This document shows, piece after piece, positions 1 through 7,862 of a DNA stretch of 64,000 nt. Under the pieces are notes generated by a model that was not told the DNA's origin, ran no database searches, and saw only the letters and a list, made by a program, of their open reading frames with translations. Origin of the DNA: WTJH01 sp049889695 (GTDB lineage: Bacteria > Bacteroidota > Bacteroidia > Flavobacteriales > Flavobacteriaceae); the NCBI GenBank assembly GCA_049889695.1, contig JBMHCX010000007.1:124001-188000 (forward strand), given 5' to 3'. Each line of letters starts with the position of its first letter. Position 1 is the first letter of the stretch. The position numbers and the translations under genes are program-made.

Positions 1-129
1 GTCTTCAGCTACATTTTCAAGGGTGTAACTCTCGGAGGTTAGGGTTTGTATAGGAGGGACATTCTCCTGTGCACAGCTATAAATGGTAGATAAACACAAG
101 ATATATACAAGCGGTTGCCAGGTTCGCAT
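1..129 (-). CDS. N-terminal part of a putative lipoprotein (cut by window edge)
   Basis: An ATG on the minus strand at 129 opens 43 codons that run off the left edge without a stop. The first residues (MRTWQPLVYILCLSTIYSC) form a short hydrophobic signal ending in a Cys at about residue 19, followed by Ala-Gln, which fits a signal-peptidase-II lipobox. The product is probably anchored in the outer or inner membrane facing the periplasm. The family cannot be named from 43 residues. It lies 96 bases downstream of the arginase stop on the same strand, so it could be the third gene of that operon. Confidence 0.5.
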   Translation of the reverse strand, partial: MRTWQPLVYILCLSTIYSCAQENVPPIQTLTSESYTLENVAED

Positions 130-225
130 AGCTCTAATGGATTGGTTGTACGGGTAAAGGTAACAAAACCCAATATTTCAAGGCTCCCATAAACGCCGAA
201 ACAATTCTTAGTGCCAGGGAGATAT

Positions 226-1173
226 TTATACGGGATTAAAACAGTAATCAAGAATATCGAAAGCTGTTTCTGCCATATGATTTCCTTTGTTGTCCAAAAG
301 GGGGTTGATCTCGGTGAACTCTGCACATACGACTTTACCAGTCTTTAGAAAACTACTGATCAATTCCTTTGCCTCATCTGGATTGAAACCAAAGGGTACA
401 GGAGTTCCGGTTCCCCTAGATACAAAGTCACAGTCTAAACTATCGACATCGAAAGTGATATACAATAAATCGCAATCGGACAATCGATCAATCGCTTCTT
501 GGATACACTTCTGAATTCCTCTAAAGCGTACTTCAGGAACTGAGTAGTTTTTGATCTGCCTTTTTTGCATCAACACATCTTCTGCTTCTTCAGTGTCGCG
601 AAGGCCGAAATAGACCAAGTCTTGGGGGAGAAATTTAGGGTCATCTGTTCCGATTTTTTTGAGTTTTTCCCAAGAGGATTGGGTAGCGGAGTCAGGATCG
701 TTACTTTTCATTTCAAGATGGTCTTCTTGTAAGGCAGCAGCTAGTGGCATGCCGTGAATATTTCCTGAAGGGGAGGTAAAGGGGGTGTGGAGGTCTGCAT
801 GGGCATCGATCCAAATAACCCCTAGTCTTTTGTCAGGGTGGGCCGCTTTAATACCCGAAATGGTCCCTAAGGCAGATGAATGGTCGCCTGAAAGTACTAA
901 TGGGAATTCGTTTTTTTGGAGTGTTGCTTGAACGGCCTCCGACACTCTGTTACATTGGGTCACCACAAAATCGATCCTTTTGGCAAAAGAGTTTTTCACC
1001 ATGTTGTAGATCGTTTCATTATGCGTTTCCACATCCATGTATAAAACTTTGTGGAAGAAATTATTGCCAGAATTAATAGCCGCTATTTCCATAGCGTCGA
1101 TTCCCATGTCGGCCCCCCTAGTTCCGGCTCCTATATCCGATCGGTTTTTGATGATTCTAAGCGTATTCTTCAT
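226..1173 (-). CDS. rocF: Arginase
   Basis: Hydrolyses L-arginine to L-ornithine and urea in the cytoplasm, using a binuclear Mn centre. All ureohydrolase motifs are visible in the 315 residues: GDHS at about 96-99, DAHADLH at 123-129, GNIHG at 137-141 and the FDVDSLD motif at about 241-247, with a late Glu (AEFTEINP) that contacts substrate in the family. Length is normal for arginase. The start is the ATG at 1173, which overlaps the end of the upstream ornithine aminotransferase gene by 17 bases, so the two are co-transcribed and probably translationally coupled. Together they convert arginine to glutamate semialdehyde. Agmatinase is a possible alternative within the superfamily, but the pairing with an ornithine aminotransferase favours arginase. 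Confidence 0.93.
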   Translation of the reverse strand: MKNTLRIIKNRSDIGAGTRGADMGIDAMEIAAINSGNNFFHKVLYMDVETHNETIYNMVKNSFAKRIDFVVTQCNRVSEAVQATLQKNEFPLVLSGDHSSALGTISGIKAAHPDKRLGVIWIDAHADLHTPFTSPSGNIHGMPLAAALQEDHLEMKSNDPDSATQSSWEKLKKIGTDDPKFLPQDLVYFGLRDTEEAEDVLMQKRQIKNYSVPEVRFRGIQKCIQEAIDRLSDCDLLYITFDVDSLDCDFVSRGTGTPVPFGFNPDEAKELISSFLKTGKVVCAEFTEINPLLDNKGNHMAETAFDILDYCFNPV

Positions 1174-2440
1174 GCAGATATTCTTGAAAGGATGTTTTAA
1201 TGATCTCTACACATTCCATTAATTGAGCTTTATTGATGATTAAGGGTGGAGCAAATCTAATGATGTTGCCGTGGGTAGGTTTTGCGAGTAAGCCATTTTT
1301 TTTCATCATGAGGCAAATGTCCCATGCCGTAGAACTCTCTTCAGTATCATTGATTTCTATGGCGTTTAGCAAGCCTTTTCCACGAACAGTTTTAATCAGA
1401 TCTACCTCCTGACTAAAAGCCTGCAATTCTGTCCGGAACAGTTCGCCCATTTCAGCCGCATTCTGCGCCAATTTCTCTTGTTTGATGACTTCTAAAGCAG
1501 CAATTCCAACAGCAGCAGCTATGGGATTTCCTCCAAAAGTACTGCCGTGATTCCCAGGACGGATCACATCCATGATGGCGTTGTTGGCTAAAACTGCTGA
1601 AATCGGATAGACCCCCCCGGAGATTGCTTTTCCAAGGATTAAAACATCTGGTTTAACTTCTGGGACATCGCTACAGTGTTTGTCGGCACAAGAACAATTC
1701 CCACAAGAAGCAAGCAAACGACCGGTTCTGCCAATTCCTGTCTGAACTTCATCAGCCATGAATAAAACCTCATAGGCCTCGCACAAGGCTTTTGCTTTTT
1801 TTAGATAACCATCGCTTGGAACAAAGACCCCGGCTTCTCCCTGTATGGGTTCTACCAAAAATCCTGCAATGTTTTTATTGTGTTTTAAGGTGTTTTCTAG
1901 GGCCTGTAGGTTGTCGTATTCTATCTTTAAAAAGCCACTGGTGTAGGGACCGAAATTTTTATTCGCGACAGGGTCATTAGAAAAGGAAATGATCGTCGTT
2001 GTTCGCCCGTGGAAATTATTGCTGCAGACAACAATTTGCGCCTCATTTTCGGGTATGCCTTTCTTTTCATAGGCCCACTTACGACAAATTTTAATGGCGG
2101 TTTCTACGGCCTCAGCCCCAGTATTCATGGGGAGTAGTTTATGGTAATGAAATGTTTTTGTTGCGTATTCTTCAAAGGCGCCCAACTGGTCATTGTAGAA
2201 TGCTCTGGAGGTTAGCGTTAGCTGTTGGGCCTGATGGGTCATGGCCGCTAGTATCTGAGGATGACAATGGCCTTGGTTAACAGCTGAGTAGGCGGAAAGG
2301 AAATCAAAATATTTTTTCCCTTCGACGTCCCACACATACGCCCCTTTTCCTTTGCTTAGGACAACGGGTAGAGGGTGATAATTATGAGCGCCATAGGCTT
2401 CTTCGCGGGCAATGTAGTGTTCGGAATTCGTAGGTTGCAT
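1157..2440 (-). CDS. rocD: Ornithine aminotransferase (ornithine--oxo-acid transaminase)
   Basis: A PLP-dependent class III aminotransferase that transfers the delta-amino group of ornithine to 2-oxoglutarate, giving glutamate-5-semialdehyde. The catalytic Lys is K271 in LILGKAISGG, and the PLP-binding ADEVQTG motif is at about 229-235. The N-terminal FDFLSAYSAVNQGHCHP segment is typical of ornithine aminotransferases. Between the Asp motif and the Lys there is a short Cys-rich insertion (C246, C249, C251, C256) that the classical animal and Bacillus enzymes lack; I believe it is common in Bacteroidota homologues. The gene comes first in the pair with arginase. Its ATG lies only about five bases from the stop of a truncated membrane-protein remnant. 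Confidence 0.94.
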   Translation of the reverse strand: MQPTNSEHYIAREEAYGAHNYHPLPVVLSKGKGAYVWDVEGKKYFDFLSAYSAVNQGHCHPQILAAMTHQAQQLTLTSRAFYNDQLGAFEEYATKTFHYHKLLPMNTGAEAVETAIKICRKWAYEKKGIPENEAQIVVCSNNFHGRTTTIISFSNDPVANKNFGPYTSGFLKIEYDNLQALENTLKHNKNIAGFLVEPIQGEAGVFVPSDGYLKKAKALCEAYEVLFMADEVQTGIGRTGRLLASCGNCSCADKHCSDVPEVKPDVLILGKAISGGVYPISAVLANNAIMDVIRPGNHGSTFGGNPIAAAVGIAALEVIKQEKLAQNAAEMGELFRTELQAFSQEVDLIKTVRGKGLLNAIEINDTEESSTAWDICLMMKKNGLLAKPTHGNIIRFAPPLIINKAQLMECVEIIKTSFQEYLHEEYA

Positions 2441-2444
2441 TTTT

Positions 2445-2597
2445 TTATTTAAGTTGTTTTCTTTTTAAAATGAAATATATCAGGCCTCCCAAAAGGAAAG
2501 AATCAATATAGTAGGCATGAGTCAATTGAAAAATTTCTAGGTATGTTAGGAATGCAATGATAGAGGAAATCCCCCAACTGATCAGTGCGTCAATATC
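2445..2597 (-). pseudogene. C-terminal fragment of a membrane transporter
   Basis: The minus strand stays open for 50 codons and ends in TAA four bases before the rocD start. The reading is strongly protein-like: two hydrophobic stretches (ALISWGISSIIAFLTYLEIF and YYIDSFLLGGLIYFIL) followed by a basic tail KRKQLK. That is the look of the last two membrane helices of a permease; an NCS1-type cytosine/purine permease is my best guess. There is no usable start codon, and an in-frame TGA sits at 2598-2600. I read it as a gene truncated by whatever brought in the AT-rich genes that start at 2752. The remaining gap, 2598-2751, shows no gene and would hold the promoter of the next operon. Confidence 0.55.
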
Positions 2598-2751
2598 TCA
2601 GACATATATTTTTTGACTTCATAACGTTGCTTTTTCACTCCTTTAAATGTTTATTAAACTCGGGTTGATTATATCTGGTTAAAACTTTCTAACTATGGTT
2701 TAACGAACATAAAAATATAATCATAATATTGTGTTTATAGTTTCTTAAAAG

Positions 2752-4158
2752 ATGAGTAAAAAGATTAAAGTTTTTATCGATTTTGATACAAAGCATCAAT
2801 TCTACAACAGAATTCAGTACTCTTTTGATGAGGTTTTTTGGAGAATAAACGAAAAGATGATCATAACAAGAAATGTTAATGAAGCTGACATTATTTACGG
2901 AGAAAATTTTAATCTGAAAGATAAGTGTTTAGTTATTGTTCCAAAACTTGAATTGTTTTCTGATAAATATGGTGATCCATTACCCTTTGATTCAAAAGAT
3001 CGAATATATACTCAAATTAAAAATTCCACATTAGACCCTATTGGATGGATTTACCGGTTTTTGACGCTGAAAGACGAAAAAGGGGTTGTGGTATCAAGGA
3101 AAGATGGTAATAAAAATCTCAGAGATTTTCCCTCGTGGAAAAAGGAAATTTCATTTTTACCCATAGTAGAATATTTGTGTTTTGGTATTTTAAAGAACTT
3201 AAATACTTTAGAAATAACATCCAATAAGACTGTAGGATTTAATGACTACAAATTATTATTAACGCACGATACAGATTCTACTAATTGTTCTGATCCTCTA
3301 GAGTTAATTTATGATTTTGTAAAATTTATTACCCGCCGTGATTTACGTTATTTTTTAAAATTGACTAACTCTCTTTTCTACCTAAATAAGGGATATAGAA
3401 AAAACCCAAATTTTGGAATTGAAAAATGGTTAACTGATTTCGGTAATTTTAAGCATACCTTTTATCTTTCCTTAAGAAATTTTTCTAAACCATCGTTAAA
3501 TGACGTAAGGAGTAGTTCTTCTGATAAAAAATACCCATGGAAATTTATTTCTAGTTTGGTAAACAGAAATGTAGAGTTTGGGTTTCACCCCGGGATCAAT
3601 GCAAAAAATGATCAAAAGTGTTATACTAATTCAAAAAACTTTTTGGAAGAAAAAAGTGATTTTTCAATTTTTGGATTACGTCACCACTATTGGTCCCTAA
3701 ACTGGAAAAATCCATGTTTGAGTTACCGGAAAATGGTTAATTCAGGATTTAAATATGATTGTTCAATGGCTTTCCCAGATCATTTTGGATTAAGATCGGG
3801 TACTTGTTTACCCTATAGACCTTTTGATGAGAAGTATAATAGACCCTTAGATATATATTTGATACCAACATCGGTCATGGATTCTTGGATATTAAATATA
3901 GACCATCACGAAAATGGAAATCTAAAAAAAATGATAAGGGAGATAAAGGAATTTGGAGGGATAATTAATCTTGATTGGCATACGGAGTCTATATCAGAAA
4001 ATTTCCCTTATGAAAATCATATTATCAAACTTAAAGAATTTATAAGTAAAAATGATTTGAACTATGAAAATAGTTTTCTTCCCTTTGAACTTATTAAAGA
4101 GTGGTTAAAAAAAATGCCCAATAAAAATATTTTATTTAAGTACAAATGGAAAATATAG
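2752..4158 (+). CDS. Polysaccharide deacetylase family protein (NodB-like, with N-terminal DUF7033-like region)
   Basis: Predicted carbohydrate-esterase-4-like hydrolase that would remove an acyl group from a sugar. Of the 468 residues, the first roughly 150 form a separate N-terminal region. The NodB-like part starts near LLLTHDTDST (about residues 167-176), which supplies the Asp pair. It continues with GFHPGINA, LRHHYWSL, YDCSMAFPDHFGLRSGTC and INLDWHTESI, the ordered motifs of the flavobacterial members found in surface-glycan loci. There is no signal peptide, so it should act in the cytoplasm on a lipid-linked or nucleotide-linked intermediate. It overlaps the following formyltransferase gene by 13 bases. 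Base composition is much more AT-rich than the neighbours, which points to transfer. The exact substrate is unknown. Confidence 0.75.
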   Translation: MSKKIKVFIDFDTKHQFYNRIQYSFDEVFWRINEKMIITRNVNEADIIYGENFNLKDKCLVIVPKLELFSDKYGDPLPFDSKDRIYTQIKNSTLDPIGWIYRFLTLKDEKGVVVSRKDGNKNLRDFPSWKKEISFLPIVEYLCFGILKNLNTLEITSNKTVGFNDYKLLLTHDTDSTNCSDPLELIYDFVKFITRRDLRYFLKLTNSLFYLNKGYRKNPNFGIEKWLTDFGNFKHTFYLSLRNFSKPSLNDVRSSSSDKKYPWKFISSLVNRNVEFGFHPGINAKNDQKCYTNSKNFLEEKSDFSIFGLRHHYWSLNWKNPCLSYRKMVNSGFKYDCSMAFPDHFGLRSGTCLPYRPFDEKYNRPLDIYLIPTSVMDSWILNIDHHENGNLKKMIREIKEFGGIINLDWHTESISENFPYENHIIKLKEFISKNDLNYENSFLPFELIKEWLKKMPNKNILFKYKWKI

Positions 4159-4916
4159 TATGGATACTTGGGGAATACGACAATGATTCTACAAAAAATC
4201 TGATCAAATCAATTGCTAATACATATCCCCAGAAAAAGATAAATATTATTTCAATAAAGCCTTCATTTAAAAGAGATGTAAAAAGACTCATTCACAAAAT
4301 TAAAAACTCTAATTTTTATGATACATCTAAGAGAGTTTTTAAAATTTTAAAAAACAGATTAAAATCAAAAAAAAATAAAAATCAAATGTTTGGTTATGAA
4401 TTTTTTTTTGTTGAGAGTTACAGTTTCACTAATTGTAAAGAGTTACTAGAGAATCATTCGATAAAATACTTGCTATCTTCTACTGATAGTATAATTCCAT
4501 CATCACTCATCCAATCAATCCCAATGGGAATTTGGAATGCACACCCAGGAGAGAATCCAACTTATAGAGGTTTGGGTGCTTCAGAAAGAATGTTAGTCGA
4601 CGGATATTTTCCATGTGTTTGTCTTCATCTAATTGATGAGGGTATTGATACTGGACCAATATTTAAAATATTCCATCCTGATTACGATGCAGTTAAAACT
4701 ATTTTGGATGTTTCAAATAAAATTAGAGAAACTCAAATTAAAGCTTTAATGAGCGTAATAGATTTCATCCAATATCCCGATGATGTCCGTTTCTTTGACA
4801 CATTTTTAATCCAATCAAATACATCCCACGGTCTTAATAAAAAAATTAAAAAACAATTTCAAAATATAAATGTTAAAAACCTCAAGGTTTTAAATTCACA
4901 TCAACTTTTATCTTAA
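4146..4916 (+). CDS. Formyltransferase family protein (putative sugar N-formyltransferase)
   Basis: Resembles the N10-formyltetrahydrofolate-dependent formyltransferases. The catalytic triad of the fold is present: N131 and H133 in IWNAHPGENPTYRG and D168 in DEGIDTGPIF. At 256 residues it is shorter than methionyl-tRNA formyltransferase (about 310) and lacks its C-terminal anticodon-binding domain, so sugar N-formylation as in O-antigen pathways is more likely than fMet-tRNA synthesis. The gene overlaps the deacetylase by 13 bases. One reading is that the deacetylase frees an amino group that this enzyme then formylates; that is inference. The pair is AT-rich and sits apart from the main polysaccharide locus, 145 bases from tRNA-Pro. 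Confidence 0.78.
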   Translation: MENIVWILGEYDNDSTKNLIKSIANTYPQKKINIISIKPSFKRDVKRLIHKIKNSNFYDTSKRVFKILKNRLKSKKNKNQMFGYEFFFVESYSFTNCKELLENHSIKYLLSSTDSIIPSSLIQSIPMGIWNAHPGENPTYRGLGASERMLVDGYFPCVCLHLIDEGIDTGPIFKIFHPDYDAVKTILDVSNKIRETQIKALMSVIDFIQYPDDVRFFDTFLIQSNTSHGLNKKIKKQFQNINVKNLKVLNSHQLLS

Positions 4917-5017
4917 GTCTTTTTGAAATCATTTGAAGATAGGAGTTATGATCATCATAATCTAACCGAGAAACTTTTTTGGGGAGTAATGTTGAGGTGA
5001 GCGGACGAAATTTATCG

Positions 5018-5046
5018 AAAAAAAAACCCTTTGCAATAAAGGGTTT
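5018..5046 (-). terminator. Rho-independent terminator of the tRNA-Pro pair
   Basis: Perfect 9-bp stem (AAACCCTTT / AAAGGGTTT, 5024-5032 and 5038-5046) with a 5-base loop. On the minus strand it is followed by a long T run, directly downstream of the tRNA genes. Confidence 0.85.
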
Positions 5047-5057
5047 GTAGGGTAATT

Positions 5058-5134
<77 letters not shown>

Positions 5135-5151
5135 AAGGCATTTTCGATAAG

Positions 5152-5226
5152 TCGGGGTGGCAGGATTCGAACCTGCGACCTCCTGCTCCCAAAGCAGGCG
5201 CGATAACCGGGCTACGCTACACCCCG
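5152..5226 (-). tRNA. tRNA-Pro (anticodon UGG)
   Basis: Full cloverleaf on the minus strand: acceptor CGGGGTG/CACCCCG, anticodon stem CCTGC/GCAGG with loop TTTGGGA (anticodon TGG), T arm GCAGG-TTCGAAT-CCTGC, discriminator A, no encoded CCA. It is the promoter-proximal gene of a two-tRNA transcript; both tRNAs read proline codons. Confidence 0.95.
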
Positions 5227-5236
5227 AAAAGGTGCG

Positions 5237-5268
5237 CAAATATACATCAAGCTTTGTTTATCTACAAG
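5237..5268 (-). promoter_or_regulatory. Promoter of the tRNA-Pro pair
   Basis: On the minus strand a CTTG element (5265-5268) is followed after exactly 20 bases by TATATTTG (5237-5244). This matches the Bacteroidota housekeeping promoter form TTTG-N19/20-TAnnTTTG with one mismatch, 10 bases upstream of the first tRNA. In the rest of the gap up to 5556 I see no gene. Confidence 0.7.
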
Positions 5269-5556
5269 GGATATGTTTATGAATTAATTTCCCCTTAGTC
5301 GTCATTCTTAGGAAGTGATTCGTTTACAAGGGTTTGTCGAAAATTAATGCGTGATATACTTGACGATATTTACGCGCATAGCTTCTGAAATTTCGGCAAG
5401 GAGTACAGAGGATTGTTCGGTATATCTTTCGTGCTAATCGTTGCATGGCCTATTGCTTGGGAATAGGCAATTTACAATTTATTTACATTCAGATAACATT
5501 TAATTAACATTAATCCTTTCCAATATTTGCTGTTTTAGTAACACTTGAGTCCTTTT

Positions 5557-7179
5557 CTACTTGCTTTTTTGTATGTGAATTGTCGTTCCGCTTTTGTGAT
5601 TTTGGTAATAGAAGTCCTTTTGAGTAGATGCTTCCTCGCAATCTAAGCATTCGAGTCCATCGACTGTCATTTTCCAGTATTGTCCGGCCAATTCTTTACG
5701 GCTATAACTCCCCGTGTGCGGTGTTTCCCAACTCATATAACGACCTAAATTTTTATGGATATAAAGGACCTGTCCTACCGGTAACTGAAGATAGGACTTA
5801 AGTTCTCGGTTGTGAAATTTTGCATTTTGCTTTCGTGCCCAATGACTTGGGAATTGGATAGAATTATCTGTGATGGTCGGGTTAAAAATCATGTCTTTTG
5901 CGTTGTTCTGTGCGTGTTCGCGATTTTTTCCGCGGGCTTGTAGTTTGTTTTCCAGGCGGGTGCTTTTATCTGTTGCGGGCTGTATGACGAGTCGCCAATC
6001 GTCTGATAAGAAAAAATTATTGCCTTCCGCACTGACGTAGAGTTCCATCGGCTCCCCCCAATCCACGATGCGTTCGTAGTCTTTTCGGTTGTTGAAGGTA
6101 CTTATGTATAAAGTGTCTGAGATGGGTAGCTCTATGGTGCTGTTTTCGGTAATGGTAGATTTTACCCGATTGTTGCGTACTTGTAAAAAGCCAACGCCGG
6201 AAACGGTCACAATGGAAGCGATCCAGAGAACTAGTCCCGTCCAAATGAATAGGGGTTTTACAATATTTTTCTGAGGGCGAAGCAGTTTGAAGCCCAAGGT
6301 CATGATGAATAGTACAGGAATTAAGGCTATCAGGAATCCCAGAAAAATTAAGAGTCCTAGGGGAAGCGGGCTAGACAAGAACGATTCAATCATTAAGAAG
6401 GGCCCAAATGTCCAGCCGAGTAATAGACATCCCACTAGTCCAACCAGTAGGCCTAGAATGATGTTAACACTAACAAAAATCATCACAACACCAATGATCA
6501 TGACGATTAATTTCAGCAGTCCTTTAAGGGTGTTTCCTAAACCATCGACGGCTTTTTTTGATTTTTTTTTTAATTCATCCGTCCCCTGCTTCAAGTCGAC
6601 ATCTTTTACTTTCTGACTAACTTCATCAAATTCCGCTTTGATTTTTTTTTCGATGGTGGAAATATTGACCGGCTCGCCTTTCATTTGTAGCTTTTCCGCC
6701 GTTGTCTTTGCCGTGGGAAGCAAGACCCAGAAAATGAGGTAGAGGACGAGGAATGTTCCTCCAGAAAAGAGGAATAAAATTAGCCATATGAGTCGTGTCC
6801 AAAATATTTCGAAACCAAAATAATGACCTAATCCTGCGGCAACTCCACCGATATAACGATTGTCCGGATCTCGAAAGAGTCTCCTTTTGGGGGTGGGAGG
6901 AATGGTCTCCTCGGTGGTTTCTTCAAAATCTGTTGGCTCCCCTAAAATTTCTATGACTGCTTCCACATCTTTCTCGCTGATTACTGCCTGAGAATGCGCC
7001 TTGCGTTCTTCGAAAAGTTCGGCCATGCGCGCTTCGATGTCTTCGATGATTTCAGTCCCGCCTTCGGTCCTTTCAAAGGCTTTTTTTAATTTTTTAAGAT
7101 AGGCTTCTAGGGTGCGGTAGGCAGCTTCGTCTATGTGGAAAAAGCGTCCTGCAAGATTGATATTGACTGTTTTATTCAT
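5557..7179 (-). CDS. PspC domain-containing membrane protein
   Basis: A 540-residue inner-membrane protein with a PspC domain, the family of phage-shock / envelope-stress proteins. The first 90 residues are soluble and helical (HIDEAAYRTLEAYLKKLKKA...). The PspC domain follows at about 95-155: RRLFRDPDNRYIGGVAAGLG, then FWTRLIWLILFLFSGGTFLV. Further hydrophobic segments occur at about 220-260, 268-300 and 313-335. The C-terminal 200 residues look periplasmic. It lies 13 bases after a PadR regulator gene on the same strand, and this PadR-PspC coupling recurs in Flavobacteriia. The cellular role is probably envelope-stress sensing; direct evidence is limited to the domain. Confidence 0.85.
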   Translation of the reverse strand: MNKTVNINLAGRFFHIDEAAYRTLEAYLKKLKKAFERTEGGTEIIEDIEARMAELFEERKAHSQAVISEKDVEAVIEILGEPTDFEETTEETIPPTPKRRLFRDPDNRYIGGVAAGLGHYFGFEIFWTRLIWLILFLFSGGTFLVLYLIFWVLLPTAKTTAEKLQMKGEPVNISTIEKKIKAEFDEVSQKVKDVDLKQGTDELKKKSKKAVDGLGNTLKGLLKLIVMIIGVVMIFVSVNIILGLLVGLVGCLLLGWTFGPFLMIESFLSSPLPLGLLIFLGFLIALIPVLFIMTLGFKLLRPQKNIVKPLFIWTGLVLWIASIVTVSGVGFLQVRNNRVKSTITENSTIELPISDTLYISTFNNRKDYERIVDWGEPMELYVSAEGNNFFLSDDWRLVIQPATDKSTRLENKLQARGKNREHAQNNAKDMIFNPTITDNSIQFPSHWARKQNAKFHNRELKSYLQLPVGQVLYIHKNLGRYMSWETPHTGSYSRKELAGQYWKMTVDGLECLDCEEASTQKDFYYQNHKSGTTIHIQKSK

Positions 7180-7192
7180 TTTAAGGGTCTTT

Positions 7193-7516
7193 TTATTGGG
7201 TGATTTTTTGAACGGCTTTGTGGAGGGTGTCCCAAGCAGCTTGCAATTGCTCTAGGAATGCTTCCCCTTCTGGGGTAATTCGGTAGTACTTACGGGGAGG
7301 GCCTGAGCTCGATTCTTCCCAACGATATTCCAATAATGATTCGTTTTTTAGGCGAGTAAGCAAAGGGTATAAGGTGCCTTCTACTACTAGAAGTTCAGAC
7401 GATTTTAAGGCCTTGAGTATTTCTGATGCGTACTGATCCTTTTTATGGATGGTAGCCAAAATGCACAGCTCTAAAATCCCTTTGCGCATTTGTGCTTTAG
7501 TGTTGTCTATGTTCAT
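7193..7516 (-). CDS. PadR family transcriptional regulator
   Basis: A 107-residue winged-helix repressor. The residues KGILELCILATIHKKDQYASEILKALKSS and the following EGTLYPLLTRLKNESLLEYRW form the PadR helix-turn-helix and wing, and the short C-terminal helix (FLEQLQAAWDTLHKAVQKI) is the dimerisation helix. The length is right for the short PadR subfamily. It is the first gene of an operon with the PspC protein, so it most likely controls that membrane protein and itself, through the inverted repeat just upstream at 7524-7559. The effector is unknown. Confidence 0.9.
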   Translation of the reverse strand: MNIDNTKAQMRKGILELCILATIHKKDQYASEILKALKSSELLVVEGTLYPLLTRLKNESLLEYRWEESSSGPPRKYYRITPEGEAFLEQLQAAWDTLHKAVQKITQ

Positions 7517-7523
7517 ACCATAC

Positions 7524-7559
7524 TACTATTTAATGCAAATATATGCATAAAAAATAGTA
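7524..7559 (-). promoter_or_regulatory. Candidate PadR operator (imperfect inverted repeat)
   Basis: TACTATTTAATGCA (7524-7537) is mirrored by TGCATAAAAAATAGTA (7544-7559), with a two-base difference in arm length, starting 7 bases upstream of the PadR start. Further TACTA words flank it. Position suggests autoregulation; the assignment to PadR is inference. Confidence 0.45.
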
Positions 7560-7658
7560 CTATGCAAAACATATTACTACTTTACACACTTTTTAACATT
7601 TTTGAAACAGAGCAAAACCAATCTTCTCTCTATATTGGTTTCACCAAAATGAAAACCA

Positions 7659-7862
7659 ATGGAGGATAAGGACCTATTTTTTTATTCAAAGATTATTTTA
7701 AGGCGCGTGAGTTTTAGTCGCTACCTTTTCTTTAAAGAGTTGCGAAAGGCTTGTGGGCAATTAGCGCCAGACCAGTCGGAGCGTTTAGAGCGATGGGCCT
7801 ATGCCTATTACAGTCAGAAAAAAAATTCACCTATAACGACTAAGCCTGTAAATTGGGAGTAA
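7659..7862 (+). CDS. Small conserved-looking hypothetical protein
   Basis: Encodes 67 residues with aromatic and basic N-terminal helices (FFYSKIILRRVSFSRYLFFK) and an acidic middle. The text is not random-looking: it has a SERLERWAYAYYSQK amphipathic helix. No signal peptide and no recognised family. It is divergent from the PadR gene and its end overlaps the 3' end of the oxyR-like gene by 23 bases, tail to tail. It may belong to neither operon. Function unknown; it could still be a chance frame. Confidence 0.45.
   Translation: MEDKDLFFYSKIILRRVSFSRYLFFKELRKACGQLAPDQSERLERWAYAYYSQKKNSPITTKPVNWE

Noticed and set aside
39..326. 95-codon minus-strand frame at the left edge
   Set aside because: It overlaps the arginase 3' end and the better-supported lipoprotein start at 129, and has no recognisable pattern.
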